From Polaromonas sp. C04 (lineage in GTDB: Bacteria > Pseudomonadota > Gammaproteobacteria > Burkholderiales > Burkholderiaceae_C), in assembly GCF_002002705.1 (NCBI RefSeq), contig NZ_MUNS01000030.1, forward strand, positions 116,820 to 180,819: a stretch of DNA of 64,000 nucleotides. Reading direction: 5' to 3'. Below, piece by piece: positions 8,796 through 16,092 of this stretch. A program made the translations under genes and the position numbers. Each line of letters starts with the position of its first letter. Positions within the stretch are counted from its first letter, which is position 1. The notes beneath the pieces are model-generated. The model was given only the letters and a program-made list of their open reading frames with translations, made no database searches and was not told where the DNA came from.

Positions 8796-10205
8796 ATGCA
8801 TGAAATCATCTGCCCGCACTGCGGGAAAGCATTCAAAATTGACGAGGCCGGGTATGCGGACATCATCAAACAGGTTCGCGACGGCGAGTTTGAGCAGCAG
8901 TTGCACGAGCGGCTTGAGCTGGCCGAGCGAGACAAGCAGAACGCCGTCGAGCTTGCCCAGGCGAAGGTCGCCAGCGAAATGCAGAAGGCGGCCGTGGCCA
9001 AGGACTCCGAGATACAGGAACTGAAGGCCAGACTCGACGCCGGTGAGGTCACGCGGAAGCTCGCTGTGACCGAGGCCCTAAGCGCCGTGGAAAAAGAGCG
9101 TGACACACTCGCGAACGAACTTGAGCAGGCGAGACGTGACAAGCAAGCCGCTTCCGAACTGGCCGCGGCAAGGCTCTTGAACGAACTGCAGAAGGCCGCT
9201 GCTATGAAGGACGCGGAAATCCAGGGCTTAAAGGCCGAGCTCAGTGCCAAAGAGGTTGCGCAGAAACTCGCTGTGACCGAGGCAGTTGGTGCGGTCGAGA
9301 AGGAGCGCGAGGAACTGAAGAGTGGCCTCGAGCGCGCGGAGCTTGAGAATCAGCTCGCCGAAAAGTCGCTCAAAGACAAGTATGAGACGCAGATCAGGGA
9401 TCGCGAGGACACAATAGAGCGCCTTCGGGACCTGAAAGCTCGTCTGTCGACCAAGATGGTTGGTGAAACCCTGGAGCAGCACTGCGAGACCGAGTTCAAC
9501 CGCATTCGAGCAACCGCGTTTCCCAGGGCCTATTTCGAGAAGGACAATGACGCTCGGACGGGCAGCAAGGGGGACTACATTTTCCGTGACTCGGATGAGG
9601 CGAGCACCGAGATTGTCTCGATCATGTTCGAAATGAAGAACGAGAGCGATCGCACTGCGACGAAAAACAAGAACGAGGACTTCCTGAAGGAGCTCGACAA
9701 GGATCGCACCGAAAAGGGCTGCGAGTATGCCGTGCTGGTATCGCTGCTTGAGCCCGATAGCGAGCTCTACAACACCGGAATTGTCGACATGTTCCACCGC
9801 CACCCCAAGATGTACATCGTCCGGCCCCAGTTCTTTCTTCCCATCATCACGCTGCTGCGGAATGCAGCGATGAACTCGCTCAAGTACAAGTCGGAGCTTG
9901 CGCTTGTTAAGGCGCAGAACATCGATATCACGAACTTTGAAACCAACCTCGAGACATTCAAGACCGCATTCGCACGGAACTACGACCTTGCATCCAATAG
10001 CTTCAAAAAGGCAATCGAGGAGATCGACAAGTCGATCGACCACTTGCAGAAAACGAAGGACGCCCTGCTCGGTACTGATCGGAACCTTCGTCTTGCAAAC
10101 GACAAGGCGCAGGATGTGACGATCAAGAAACTGACGCGGGGCAACCCGACGATGGCAGCCAAGTTCGCCGAGCTCAAGACTCCCGATCCCTTAGATGCAG
10201 AATGA
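8796..10205 (+). CDS. DUF2130 protein: Cys-pair head, coiled coil, PD-(D/E)XK nuclease-like domain
   Basis: 469 residues. The N terminus [20 protein letters not shown] and the central and C-terminal parts fit the DUF2130 family as I know it. A CPHC pair (residues 6-9) is followed by a long coiled coil (about 35-215). It contains two 69-residue tandem repeats, at 45-113 and 114-182, each beginning RDKQ and ending near E-KERE/D. The domain at about 220-400 has SKGDYIF (Asp260) and MFEMKNES (Glu279, Lys281), a PD-(D/E)XK pattern. [17 protein letters not shown] segment follows. DUF2130 is related to RmuC-like nucleases, and its cellular role is not established to my knowledge. It lies two bases after the OLD gene with no separate promoter, pointing to a physical or functional partnership. 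Confidence 0.85.
   Translation: MHEIICPHCGKAFKIDEAGYADIIKQVRDGEFEQQLHERLELAERDKQNAVELAQAKVASEMQKAAVAKDSEIQELKARLDAGEVTRKLAVTEALSAVEKERDTLANELEQARRDKQAASELAAARLLNELQKAAAMKDAEIQGLKAELSAKEVAQKLAVTEAVGAVEKEREELKSGLERAELENQLAEKSLKDKYETQIRDREDTIERLRDLKARLSTKMVGETLEQHCETEFNRIRATAFPRAYFEKDNDARTGSKGDYIFRDSDEASTEIVSIMFEMKNESDRTATKNKNEDFLKELDKDRTEKGCEYAVLVSLLEPDSELYNTGIVDMFHRHPKMYIVRPQFFLPIITLLRNAAMNSLKYKSELALVKAQNIDITNFETNLETFKTAFARNYDLASNSFKKAIEEIDKSIDHLQKTKDALLGTDRNLRLANDKAQDVTIKKLTRGNPTMAAKFAELKTPDPLDAE
8928..9341 (+). repeat. In-frame tandem duplication (2 x 207 bp) inside the DUF2130 gene
   Basis: Two consecutive 207-base units (8928-9134 and 9135-9341) encode similar 69-residue coiled-coil segments: RDKQ, then [50 protein letters not shown]. 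The reading frame is kept. It lengthens the coiled-coil arm and has the look of a unit duplication followed by divergence. Confidence 0.85.
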
Positions 10206-10316
10206 TTCAGGTCACGGCATGAACGGTCGCACGCCGTTGGCGTCCGTTTGGCCAGTTCGTTGCGCATAGGCTTGAAGTCACCGTGTCACGGCGTCGATGA
10301 ATGCGCCCTCGAAGTG

Positions 10317-10544
10317 TTACCTGTTCTTTGAGGCCCAGCCTTTTCGTACGGCTCTGTTAATAAAGCTATTTAGGCCTTGCCCGGCATTGGCCAATTGCTT
10401 CATCTGTGCAAGATTCGCAGCGCCGGCACTTTGGTCTGTATAGAGATAAATCGACCCATCTCCAAACTGCACCTGTATCGAAGACGGTTCGATCTCATAG
10501 GCGAAAACATTCGAGTCGCCTCCACGATTTGCGTAACGTTCCAT
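10317..10544 (-). CDS. KTSC-like small protein
   Basis: 75 residues, starting MERYANRGGDSNVFAYEI, with the middle VQFGDGSIYLYT and the end GLNSFINRAVRKGWASK. I recall small proteins of this pattern (MERYxNRxG...QFxDGSxYxY...GxGLNxFIN) being assigned to the KTSC domain group, whose function is uncertain; they often occur near mobile or accessory genes. The ATG at 10544 is chosen because AGGGAGAAA lies just upstream. The longer in-frame start at 10655 gives an atypical basic extension. The gene points against the defence-like block and is 111 bp from its end, so it is not in that operon. Confidence 0.7.
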   Translation of the reverse strand: MERYANRGGDSNVFAYEIEPSSIQVQFGDGSIYLYTDQSAGAANLAQMKQLANAGQGLNSFINRAVRKGWASKNR

Positions 10545-10712
10545 CGCGTTTCTCCCTGATTCTTGCGATCTATGACTTTTAATGCTACGCATTTCTCCTT
10601 TGAAGGACAAGCTGAATTTCGATTTCTTGAAGTTGACGTTCGTGAAAATCAGCAACTGACCTCAAGACAAAATACAAGGATAGACATGAAGCCATGCAGT
10701 GAATTTAGCTCT

Positions 10713-10752
10713 CAATTTGATAGCTGCTTGCGCAATAACTGTAGGCGCCAGA
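10713..10752 (+). repeat. Dispersed short repeat, copy on right side of defence-like block
   Basis: The sequence runs CAATTTGATAGCTGCTTGCG, then CAATAACTGTAGGCGCCAGA. It is the same family and orientation as 3364-3405. The 10545-10917 gap otherwise shows an AT-richer stretch with no convincing gene. AAAGGA just before 10918 serves the GST gene. Confidence 0.6.
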
Positions 10753-10917
10753 GCCCCATACAGCTTAAATTCTCAGCAGTCATCGCGCGGAACCTGGCCA
10801 GCACCCGCTCATTCACGCAGCAGCAAGTCACCCGTGCACCGAGGCAGCCAATCCCGTGTGAGGTCAAAATGAACCACGCAGAACATCTACCACTGGCATA
10901 GGCGCAAAGGATTTCCC

Positions 10918-11622
10918 ATGACCGATCTCTCCACCTTCCCCATCACCCACAAATGGCCCGCCCAGCACCCCGACCGGCTGCAGCTCTACTCCCTGCCCAC
11001 GCCCAACGGCGTCAAGGTGTCGATCATGCTGGAGGAGACCGGCCTGCCGTACGAGCCGCATCTGGTCAACTTCGCGACGCACGACCAGATATCGCCGGAA
11101 TTTCTCTCGCTCAACCCGAACAACAAGATCCCGGCCATCCTCGATCCCAACGGGCCTGGGGACAAGCCGCTGGCGCTGTTCGAAACCGGCGCGATCCTGA
11201 TCTACCTGGCCGAGAAGACCGGCTTGTTTCTCCCGCAGGATGCCGCCGGCCGCTACGAGACGATCCAGTGGCTGATGTGGCAGATGGGCGGCATCGGCCC
11301 GATGTTTGGGCAACTGGGCTTCTTCCACAAGTTCGCCGGCAAGGACTACGAGGACAAGCGCCCGCGCGACCGCTACGTGGACGAGTCGAAGCGCCTGCTG
11401 GCCGTGCTGGACCAGCGCCTCTCAAGCCGCGCCTGGATCATGGGCGACGCCTACACCATTGCCGACATCGCCGTCTTCCCGTGGGTGCGCAACCTGATTG
11501 GCTTTTACGAGGCGGGGGAGCTGGTGGGGTTCGGCGATTACCCGAATGTGCAGCGGGTGCTTGCGGCGTTCGTGGCGCGGCCGGCGGTGGTGAAGGGTTT
11601 GGCCATTCCCGCGCGGGTCTGA
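10918..11622 (+). CDS. Glutathione S-transferase family protein (Nu class, YfcG/YghU-like)
   Basis: 234 residues. The thioredoxin-like N-terminal domain begins LQLYSLPTPNGVKVSIMLEE at about residue 21. NPNNKIPAI carries the cis-Pro and LFETGAILIYLAEK the glutathione-binding E-T/S motif. The all-helical C-terminal domain includes YTIADIAVFPWVR, the N-capping box of GSTs. The opening and the TPNG motif in place of a catalytic Ser/Cys point to the Nu class, whose E. coli members YfcG and YghU have disulfide-bond reductase activity using two glutathiones. It is cytosolic. AAAGGATTTCCC precedes the ATG. It appears monocistronic. Confidence 0.86.
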   Translation: MTDLSTFPITHKWPAQHPDRLQLYSLPTPNGVKVSIMLEETGLPYEPHLVNFATHDQISPEFLSLNPNNKIPAILDPNGPGDKPLALFETGAILIYLAEKTGLFLPQDAAGRYETIQWLMWQMGGIGPMFGQLGFFHKFAGKDYEDKRPRDRYVDESKRLLAVLDQRLSSRAWIMGDAYTIADIAVFPWVRNLIGFYEAGELVGFGDYPNVQRVLAAFVARPAVVKGLAIPARV

Positions 11623-11785
11623 AGGCGCAGCTGAACGCCGCCTCTGACTCGTAGCCGATTTGTTCGGCCACGTGCGTCAGGACAAGGCCGCCGTTGACGG
11701 CTATCTTGTAAGTGTCGGCACACGCGCACAACAACCGCGCCTGCGTCCGGCAAGCATGTCAACCGATCAGCATAGGAGCGCAATC

Positions 11786-12154
11786 ATGTCCGAAGCATCC
11801 AGGGAATTGGTCATCCTGATGACCCGAGGTACCGACCACGAGTTGTCGTCGGTCGGCTTCACCATCGCCAATGGCGGCATCACCGCGGGCTTGAAGGTCT
11901 ATGCCTTCCTCACCAGCGCAGCGGTCGATCTGGTGCGCAAGCGCGCCATCGATCTGACGCACGTCCCGCCGCTCGAACCCCTCAAGGCCCTCATCGATGA
12001 TTTCCTGAAGCGTGGCGGCACGATCTGGGCCTGTCCGCCCTGCGTCAAGGCGCGCGGCTACGCGCCGGAGGACTTCATCGAGGGCGTGCAGATCGTGGGC
12101 GCGAGCGCGATGCATGAGCGACTGCTGGCCGGGGCGGCCTCGCTCAGTTTCTGA
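11786..12154 (+). CDS. DsrE-family protein
   Basis: 122 residues, a small alpha/beta protein with ILMTRGTDHELSSVGFTIANG at the start, TSAAVDLVR in the middle, and IWACPPCVKARGY, a C-x-x-C pair at about residues 83-86. This is the layout of DsrE/DsrF-like (YchN/TusD-related) proteins, some of which bind or transfer sulfur through a C-terminal Cys. No sulfur-oxidation or tRNA-thiolation genes are nearby, so the pathway is unknown. The start at 11786 is preceded by TAGGAGCGCAATC; the longer frame from 11660 has no ribosome site and atypical composition. Confidence 0.8.
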   Translation: MSEASRELVILMTRGTDHELSSVGFTIANGGITAGLKVYAFLTSAAVDLVRKRAIDLTHVPPLEPLKALIDDFLKRGGTIWACPPCVKARGYAPEDFIEGVQIVGASAMHERLLAGAASLSF

Positions 12155-12275
12155 ACCCGGCTACATGCCGTCATAGTTGCGGCAGGTACTTGTCAAGCAG
12201 CTCCTGCACGGCGTCGGCCTGCAGCAGGTCGCGGCGGCGTTTGCGGGCGTCGCGCTTTCATTGGGGAAACCCGGA

Positions 12276-12315
12276 TTTCGGTATATTTTCAAAAAATACT
12301 TTTTATGCCGAATAT
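12276..12315. terminator. AT-rich dyad between convergent dsrE-like and fic genes
   Basis: TTCGGTATA (12278-12286) and TATGCCGAA (12305-12313) form an imperfect inverted repeat around an A/T-rich loop containing TTTTCAAAAAATACTTTTT. The surrounding 12262-12345 stretch is far more AT-rich than its neighbours. Both flanking genes read towards it, so a bidirectional terminator is the simplest reading. Confidence 0.4.
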
Positions 12316-12348
12316 CTATATAAAACAATAGGTTAGCGGGATTGCTAT

Positions 12349-13464
12349 TCAGCGCAATTCATACCCCGTACTACGCCCGCCACCCTCCAGCTTGCGCAGC
12401 ACCCCGCGCGCCAGCAGGTCGTTGATATCGCGCAGTGCCGTGTCGGTGGAGCACTTGGCAATGGCCGCCCATTTGGCCGTGGTGAGCTTGCCCTCAAAGC
12501 CGTCGAGCAGCCGGTTGATGAGCTTGATTTGTCGCTCGTTCAGGGGCGTGCCGGCCCAGCGCTGCCAGAACTGGGCCTTGCCCAGCACGGTGGTCAGGGT
12601 GTCGTTGGCGCCTTGCACCGCGCGCAGCAGGCAGCCCAGGAACCAGGCGAGCCAGGGGGTCACGTCCAGCGTGCCTTTTTGCGTGGCCTCCAGCTGGTCG
12701 TAATAGTCTTTGCGCTCGCGCTGGATTTGGGCGCTCAGGCTGTAAAAGCGCTGGCTGCTCCCCTCGGCGCGCGCCAGCGCCATGTCGCCTGCGGCGCGTG
12801 AGATGCGGCCATTGCCGTCGTCGAAGGGGTGCAGCGTCACCAGCCACAGGTGCGCCACGCCGGCCTTGATGAGTGCGTCGCCCACGGCCTCGGCGTTGAA
12901 CCACTGCAGGAAGGTCTGGGTTTGCGCGGCCAGCGTGGGGGCAGGCGGTGCTTCGAAGTGCACCTTTTGCCGGCCAATGGGGCCGGAGACAACTTGCATG
13001 GGCCCGGTGGCGTCATCTCGCCACGCACCAATGCGGATGCGCGCCATGCCGCTGTAGCCGGTGGGAAACAGGGCGGCGTGCCAGCCAAACAGGCGCTCGA
13101 CGGTGAGGGGCGCATCGAACCGGCCGGTGGCGTCCAGCACCATGTCCACCACGCCGTCCACATACCGGTCCGCGGGCGCCAGCGCCCCAATGTCCACGCC
13201 CAGCCTGCGCGCGATGGACGAGCGCACGGTCTCCAGATTGAGCCGCTCGCCTTCGATCTCACTGGTTTTAACGACTTCCTGCGTGAGCGCCAGCAAGGTG
13301 GCCTGCTCGCGCTGTGCCAGCCCCAACTCGGCCATGCGCCCCTGCAGGTGGCCCTGCGCGCGGTGCACCTGCGCCAGCGGCTCGGCCAGTGCGGCGGCGT
13401 CGAAGCGCCAGTGCGGCCAGTCGGCTTGCTGCCAGATGTAGAGGGGGTCGGCGTAGGAGGGCAT
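12349..13464 (-). CDS. Fic-family protein (probable AMP-transferase) with N-terminal inhibitory motif
   Basis: 371 residues. The core motif HPFDDGNGRISRA (from His212, the catalytic base) matches HxFx(D/E)GNGRxxR. Earlier, TSEIEGERL (residues 67-75) matches the (S/T)xxxE(G/N) inhibitory helix, so this is a class II Fic protein, autoinhibited by its own N-terminal Glu. The C-terminal 55 residues look like a winged helix (KWAAIAKCSTDTALRDINDL), which could bind DNA. Fic enzymes usually attach AMP to hydroxyl side chains of target proteins. There is no separate antitoxin gene. The ATG at 13464 lacks a good Shine-Dalgarno sequence. Confidence 0.88.
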   Translation of the reverse strand: MPSYADPLYIWQQADWPHWRFDAAALAEPLAQVHRAQGHLQGRMAELGLAQREQATLLALTQEVVKTSEIEGERLNLETVRSSIARRLGVDIGALAPADRYVDGVVDMVLDATGRFDAPLTVERLFGWHAALFPTGYSGMARIRIGAWRDDATGPMQVVSGPIGRQKVHFEAPPAPTLAAQTQTFLQWFNAEAVGDALIKAGVAHLWLVTLHPFDDGNGRISRAAGDMALARAEGSSQRFYSLSAQIQRERKDYYDQLEATQKGTLDVTPWLAWFLGCLLRAVQGANDTLTTVLGKAQFWQRWAGTPLNERQIKLINRLLDGFEGKLTTAKWAAIAKCSTDTALRDINDLLARGVLRKLEGGGRSTGYELR

Positions 13465-13566
13465 GCGGCGATTATGCGGCTATTCACCGCAAATTGTGCG
13501 GCGAATAGCCAGTGCAATCACCGCAGGGTGTTGGCGCGCGCTTGTGGTTTGAACGAGAGCGCTCCG

Positions 13567-13612
13567 TTTTTGGTAGCTGCCTGTGCAGAGCCTGTATGGG
13601 CTAAAGGCCATT
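13567..13612 (+). repeat. Dispersed short repeat copy, overlaps a gene end
   Basis: The sequence runs TTTTTGGTAGCTGCCTGTGC, then AGAGCCTGTATGGGCTAAAG. It belongs to the family at 3364 and 10713. Its right end overlaps the last codons of the racemase-like gene (stop at 13601), so the repeat supplies part of that gene's C terminus. Confidence 0.55.
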
Positions 13613-14326
13613 TTCTTTCATAATAACCGGTGCTTCACCCTGCACCGCCCGCCGCAAGGCCGCCCGCGCCAGCAGGCGCGTGGAGTCCAGCGTCGGCAGC
13701 GGCGAATTCGCGTCGTTCATGATCAGCGGGATCTCGGTGCAGCCGAGGACGACGGCGTCGCAGCCCTGGTCTTTCATCCGCTGAATGACTTGCTGAAAGC
13801 TGGCGACCGCCTCGGGTTTGAAGATGCCGCACACCAACTCGTCCATGATGATGCGCTGGATCTCGTCGCGATCAAAGGTGTTCGGGCGCAGGTAGATTAG
13901 TCCGCGCGCGGTGAGCTTGTCGGGATAGACCTCGCTGTCCACCAGCCAGCGCGTGCCGGTGATCCCCACGCGCCGGAACCCGCGCCCGGCCGCCTCCAAG
14001 GCGACGACGCTGGCGATGTGCAGCCAGGGCCGCGGGGAGCGCGGCTCGACATAGGGGAGCGCCTGGTGGATGGTGTTGTCGGGGCAGATCAAAAAGTCGG
14101 CGCCTGCGGCTGCGAGCTTGTGCGCGGACGAGAGCATCAACTCGCCCACGCCGGGCCAGTCGCCGCGCTCCAGGCAGTCCACGTAATCGGCGAGCGAGTG
14201 CGTGTGCAGCGAGACCTCGGGGTGCGCGTGCGGGCCGAGCAGCGCCGCGCCTTCCGCGCAGATGGTCTTGTAGCAAAGCGCTGCGCCCTCGGCGGAGCAG
14301 CCAACGATTCCGATGTGCTGGGGCAT
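13601..14326 (-). CDS. Aspartate/glutamate racemase family protein
   Basis: 241 residues. It opens MPQHIGIVGCSAEGAALCY, has FLICPDNTIHQ (residues 79-88) in the N-terminal half and AVVLGCTEIPLI (about 192-203) in the C-terminal half. The second motif supplies the expected catalytic Cys197. In the first motif the residue directly before N-T, normally Cys in two-Cys racemases, is Asp83; a cysteine lies two residues earlier, at 81. It may therefore act by an altered mechanism or on another substrate (amino acid, hydantoin or maleate-like). Its neighbours are unrelated. Confidence 0.8.
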   Translation of the reverse strand: MPQHIGIVGCSAEGAALCYKTICAEGAALLGPHAHPEVSLHTHSLADYVDCLERGDWPGVGELMLSSAHKLAAAGADFLICPDNTIHQALPYVEPRSPRPWLHIASVVALEAAGRGFRRVGITGTRWLVDSEVYPDKLTARGLIYLRPNTFDRDEIQRIIMDELVCGIFKPEAVASFQQVIQRMKDQGCDAVVLGCTEIPLIMNDANSPLPTLDSTRLLARAALRRAVQGEAPVIMKENGL

Positions 14327-14362
14327 GGCAGGAGCCCTCCTTGGCTCCGGATTATTGCCGGG

Positions 14363-15886
14363 TCAGGACAAGGCGCGCCGGTACTGGATCGCCTCGGCTA
14401 CGTGCGTGATCTGCGTGCTGTGCGCGCCGGCCAGGTCGGCGATGGTGCGCGCCACCTTGAGCGCGCGGTGCGTGCTGCGCGCCGACCAGCCGAGCCGGGT
14501 GGCGGCGGTGTTGAGGAACTTGACGGCCGCGGCGTCCAGCGCCAGATGCTCGTCGATCTCCTGGCCTTGCAGCGCCTGATTCGTCTTGCCCTGGCGCGCC
14601 ACGGCGCGCTCGCGGGCCGCGCTGCAGCGCTCGCGGATGTCGCGGCTTGACTCGCCGGCGGGCGCCTGCACCAGGTCCTGCGGCGGCAGTGCCGGCACTT
14701 CGACGTGCAGGTCGATGCGGTCCAGCAGCGGGCCGCTGAGCTTGCCCTGGTAGCGCGAGACCTGGTCGGGCGTGCAGCGGCAGGCCTTGAGCGACGAGCC
14801 GAGGTAACCGCAGGGGCAGGGGTTCATGGCGCCGATCATCTGGAAGCGCGCCGGAAATTCGGAGCGCCGCGCGGCGCGCGAGATCGTGATGGTGCCGGTC
14901 TCCAGCGGCTCGCGCAGGGCCTCGAGCGCGGCCCGGGGGAACTCGGGAAATTCATCCAGAAAGAGCACGCCGTGGTGTGCCAGAGAGATCTCACCCGGGC
15001 GCGGTGGCGAGCCGCCGCCGACCAGCGCCACGGCACTGGCCGTGTGGTGCGGGCTGCAGGTGGGACGCACGGCCCAGCGCGCCAGCGAGAAGCGCCCGCC
15101 CAGGCTGGCGATGGCCGCGCTTTGCAGCGCTTCCTCCGTTGTCATGGGCGGCAGCAGGCCGGCAAAGCGCTGCGCCAGCATGGATTTGCCGGAGCCTGGC
15201 GGGCCCATCAACAGCAGACTGTGACCGCCGGCCGCGGCGATTTCCAGCGCGCGTTTCGCCGCCACCTGGCCCTTGACGTCAGCGAGGTCGGCGTAGGCCG
15301 CCGCAGCGGGCATGGCCGTGCGCGTGACGCGCGACCAGCCCTCGGCCGGCTCTGCGGCATCCGCGCCCTGCGGCAGGAACTGGCGCACCACATCGAGCAG
15401 ATGCGCCGCGCGGTACACCTGCGCGTCGGGCACCAGCGCGGCTTCTTCGGCGCTGCCGGGCGGCAGCACCAGTTGGGTGACGACGTGGCCGGCATGCAGC
15501 GCCAGGCTCATGGCCAGCGCGCCGCGTACCGGGCGCAGCTCGCCCGACAGCGACAGCTCGCCGGCAAACTCGTGGCCGGCCAGCCGCGCCGCGTCGATCT
15601 GGCCGCTGGCGGCCAGGATGCCCAGTGCGATCGGCAAATCAAAGCGCCCCGAATCCTTGGGCAGATCGGCGGGCGCCAGGTTCACGGTAATGCGCTTGTT
15701 GCCCGGAAACTCCAGCCCCGAGTTCTGGATTGCCGAGCGCACGCGCTCGCGCGCCTCTTTCACCTCCACATCGGCGAGCCCAACGAGGGTAAAACTTGGC
15801 AATCCGTTGGCCAGATGCACCTCGACGGTGACGGCCGCCGCCTCCAGGCCCAGCAGGGCACGGCTTTGCACCAAAGACAGGCTCAT
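14363..15886 (-). CDS. comM: ComM/YifB-family Mg-chelatase-like AAA+ ATPase
   Basis: About 507 residues from MSLSLVQSRALLGL. The N-terminal ChlI/Lon-protease-like domain (about 1-170) includes FTLVGLADVEVKEARERVR. The central AAA+ module has Walker A GPPGSGKS and Walker B LFLDEFPEF. A zinc-type CPCGYLGS...C-C cluster and the C-terminal lid SYRALKVARTIADL-like region (here STHRALKVARTIADLAG) follow. ComM is a hexameric helicase that extends branch migration during natural transformation. The start at 15886 is preferred because GGGGAGAAA lies eight bases before it, and the family begins M-S-L. It stands alone and is divergent from the nitrogen operon. Confidence 0.92.
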   Translation of the reverse strand: MSLSLVQSRALLGLEAAAVTVEVHLANGLPSFTLVGLADVEVKEARERVRSAIQNSGLEFPGNKRITVNLAPADLPKDSGRFDLPIALGILAASGQIDAARLAGHEFAGELSLSGELRPVRGALAMSLALHAGHVVTQLVLPPGSAEEAALVPDAQVYRAAHLLDVVRQFLPQGADAAEPAEGWSRVTRTAMPAAAAYADLADVKGQVAAKRALEIAAAGGHSLLLMGPPGSGKSMLAQRFAGLLPPMTTEEALQSAAIASLGGRFSLARWAVRPTCSPHHTASAVALVGGGSPPRPGEISLAHHGVLFLDEFPEFPRAALEALREPLETGTITISRAARRSEFPARFQMIGAMNPCPCGYLGSSLKACRCTPDQVSRYQGKLSGPLLDRIDLHVEVPALPPQDLVQAPAGESSRDIRERCSAARERAVARQGKTNQALQGQEIDEHLALDAAAVKFLNTAATRLGWSARSTHRALKVARTIADLAGAHSTQITHVAEAIQYRRALS

Positions 15887-16039
15887 GCGCATTTCTCCCC
15901 AACTTGGGGCAATGGCCGCCCGTTGAGGGGGCCGGCATGGCACCGCAACAGTGCAAACTGGTTATTCATACAGTCATCTTAACGCGGACCCGCCCCCATG
16001 GGTGCACGCAGAAGGGAAAAAGGAGGGAGGTGCCCGCGC

Positions 16040-16056
16040 TGGCACGGTCCGTGCAT
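16040..16056 (+). promoter_or_regulatory. Sigma54 (RpoN) promoter of the torF-glnK-amtB operon
   Basis: TGGCACGGTCCGTGCAT matches the -24/-12 consensus TGGCACG-N4-TTGCA at all but one base. The GG and GC elements are separated by exactly ten bases. It lies about 37 bases before the first gene of a PII/ammonium-channel operon, the classic target of NtrC-activated sigma54 transcription. A GGTGCAC half-site at 16001-16007 could belong to an NtrC site, but its partner half is poor. Confidence 0.85.
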
Positions 16057-16092
16057 TGACTGAGTGCTCGTAAACCCCTACTGGAGAATCGC

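Noticed and set aside
12171..12248. Short minus-strand frame ending DLLQADAVQELLDKYLPQL, looking like the tail of a lost gene
   Set aside because: It is only about 26 codons, is preceded directly by an in-frame stop, has no start, and I could not assign it to any family. It may be a gene remnant but support is too thin.
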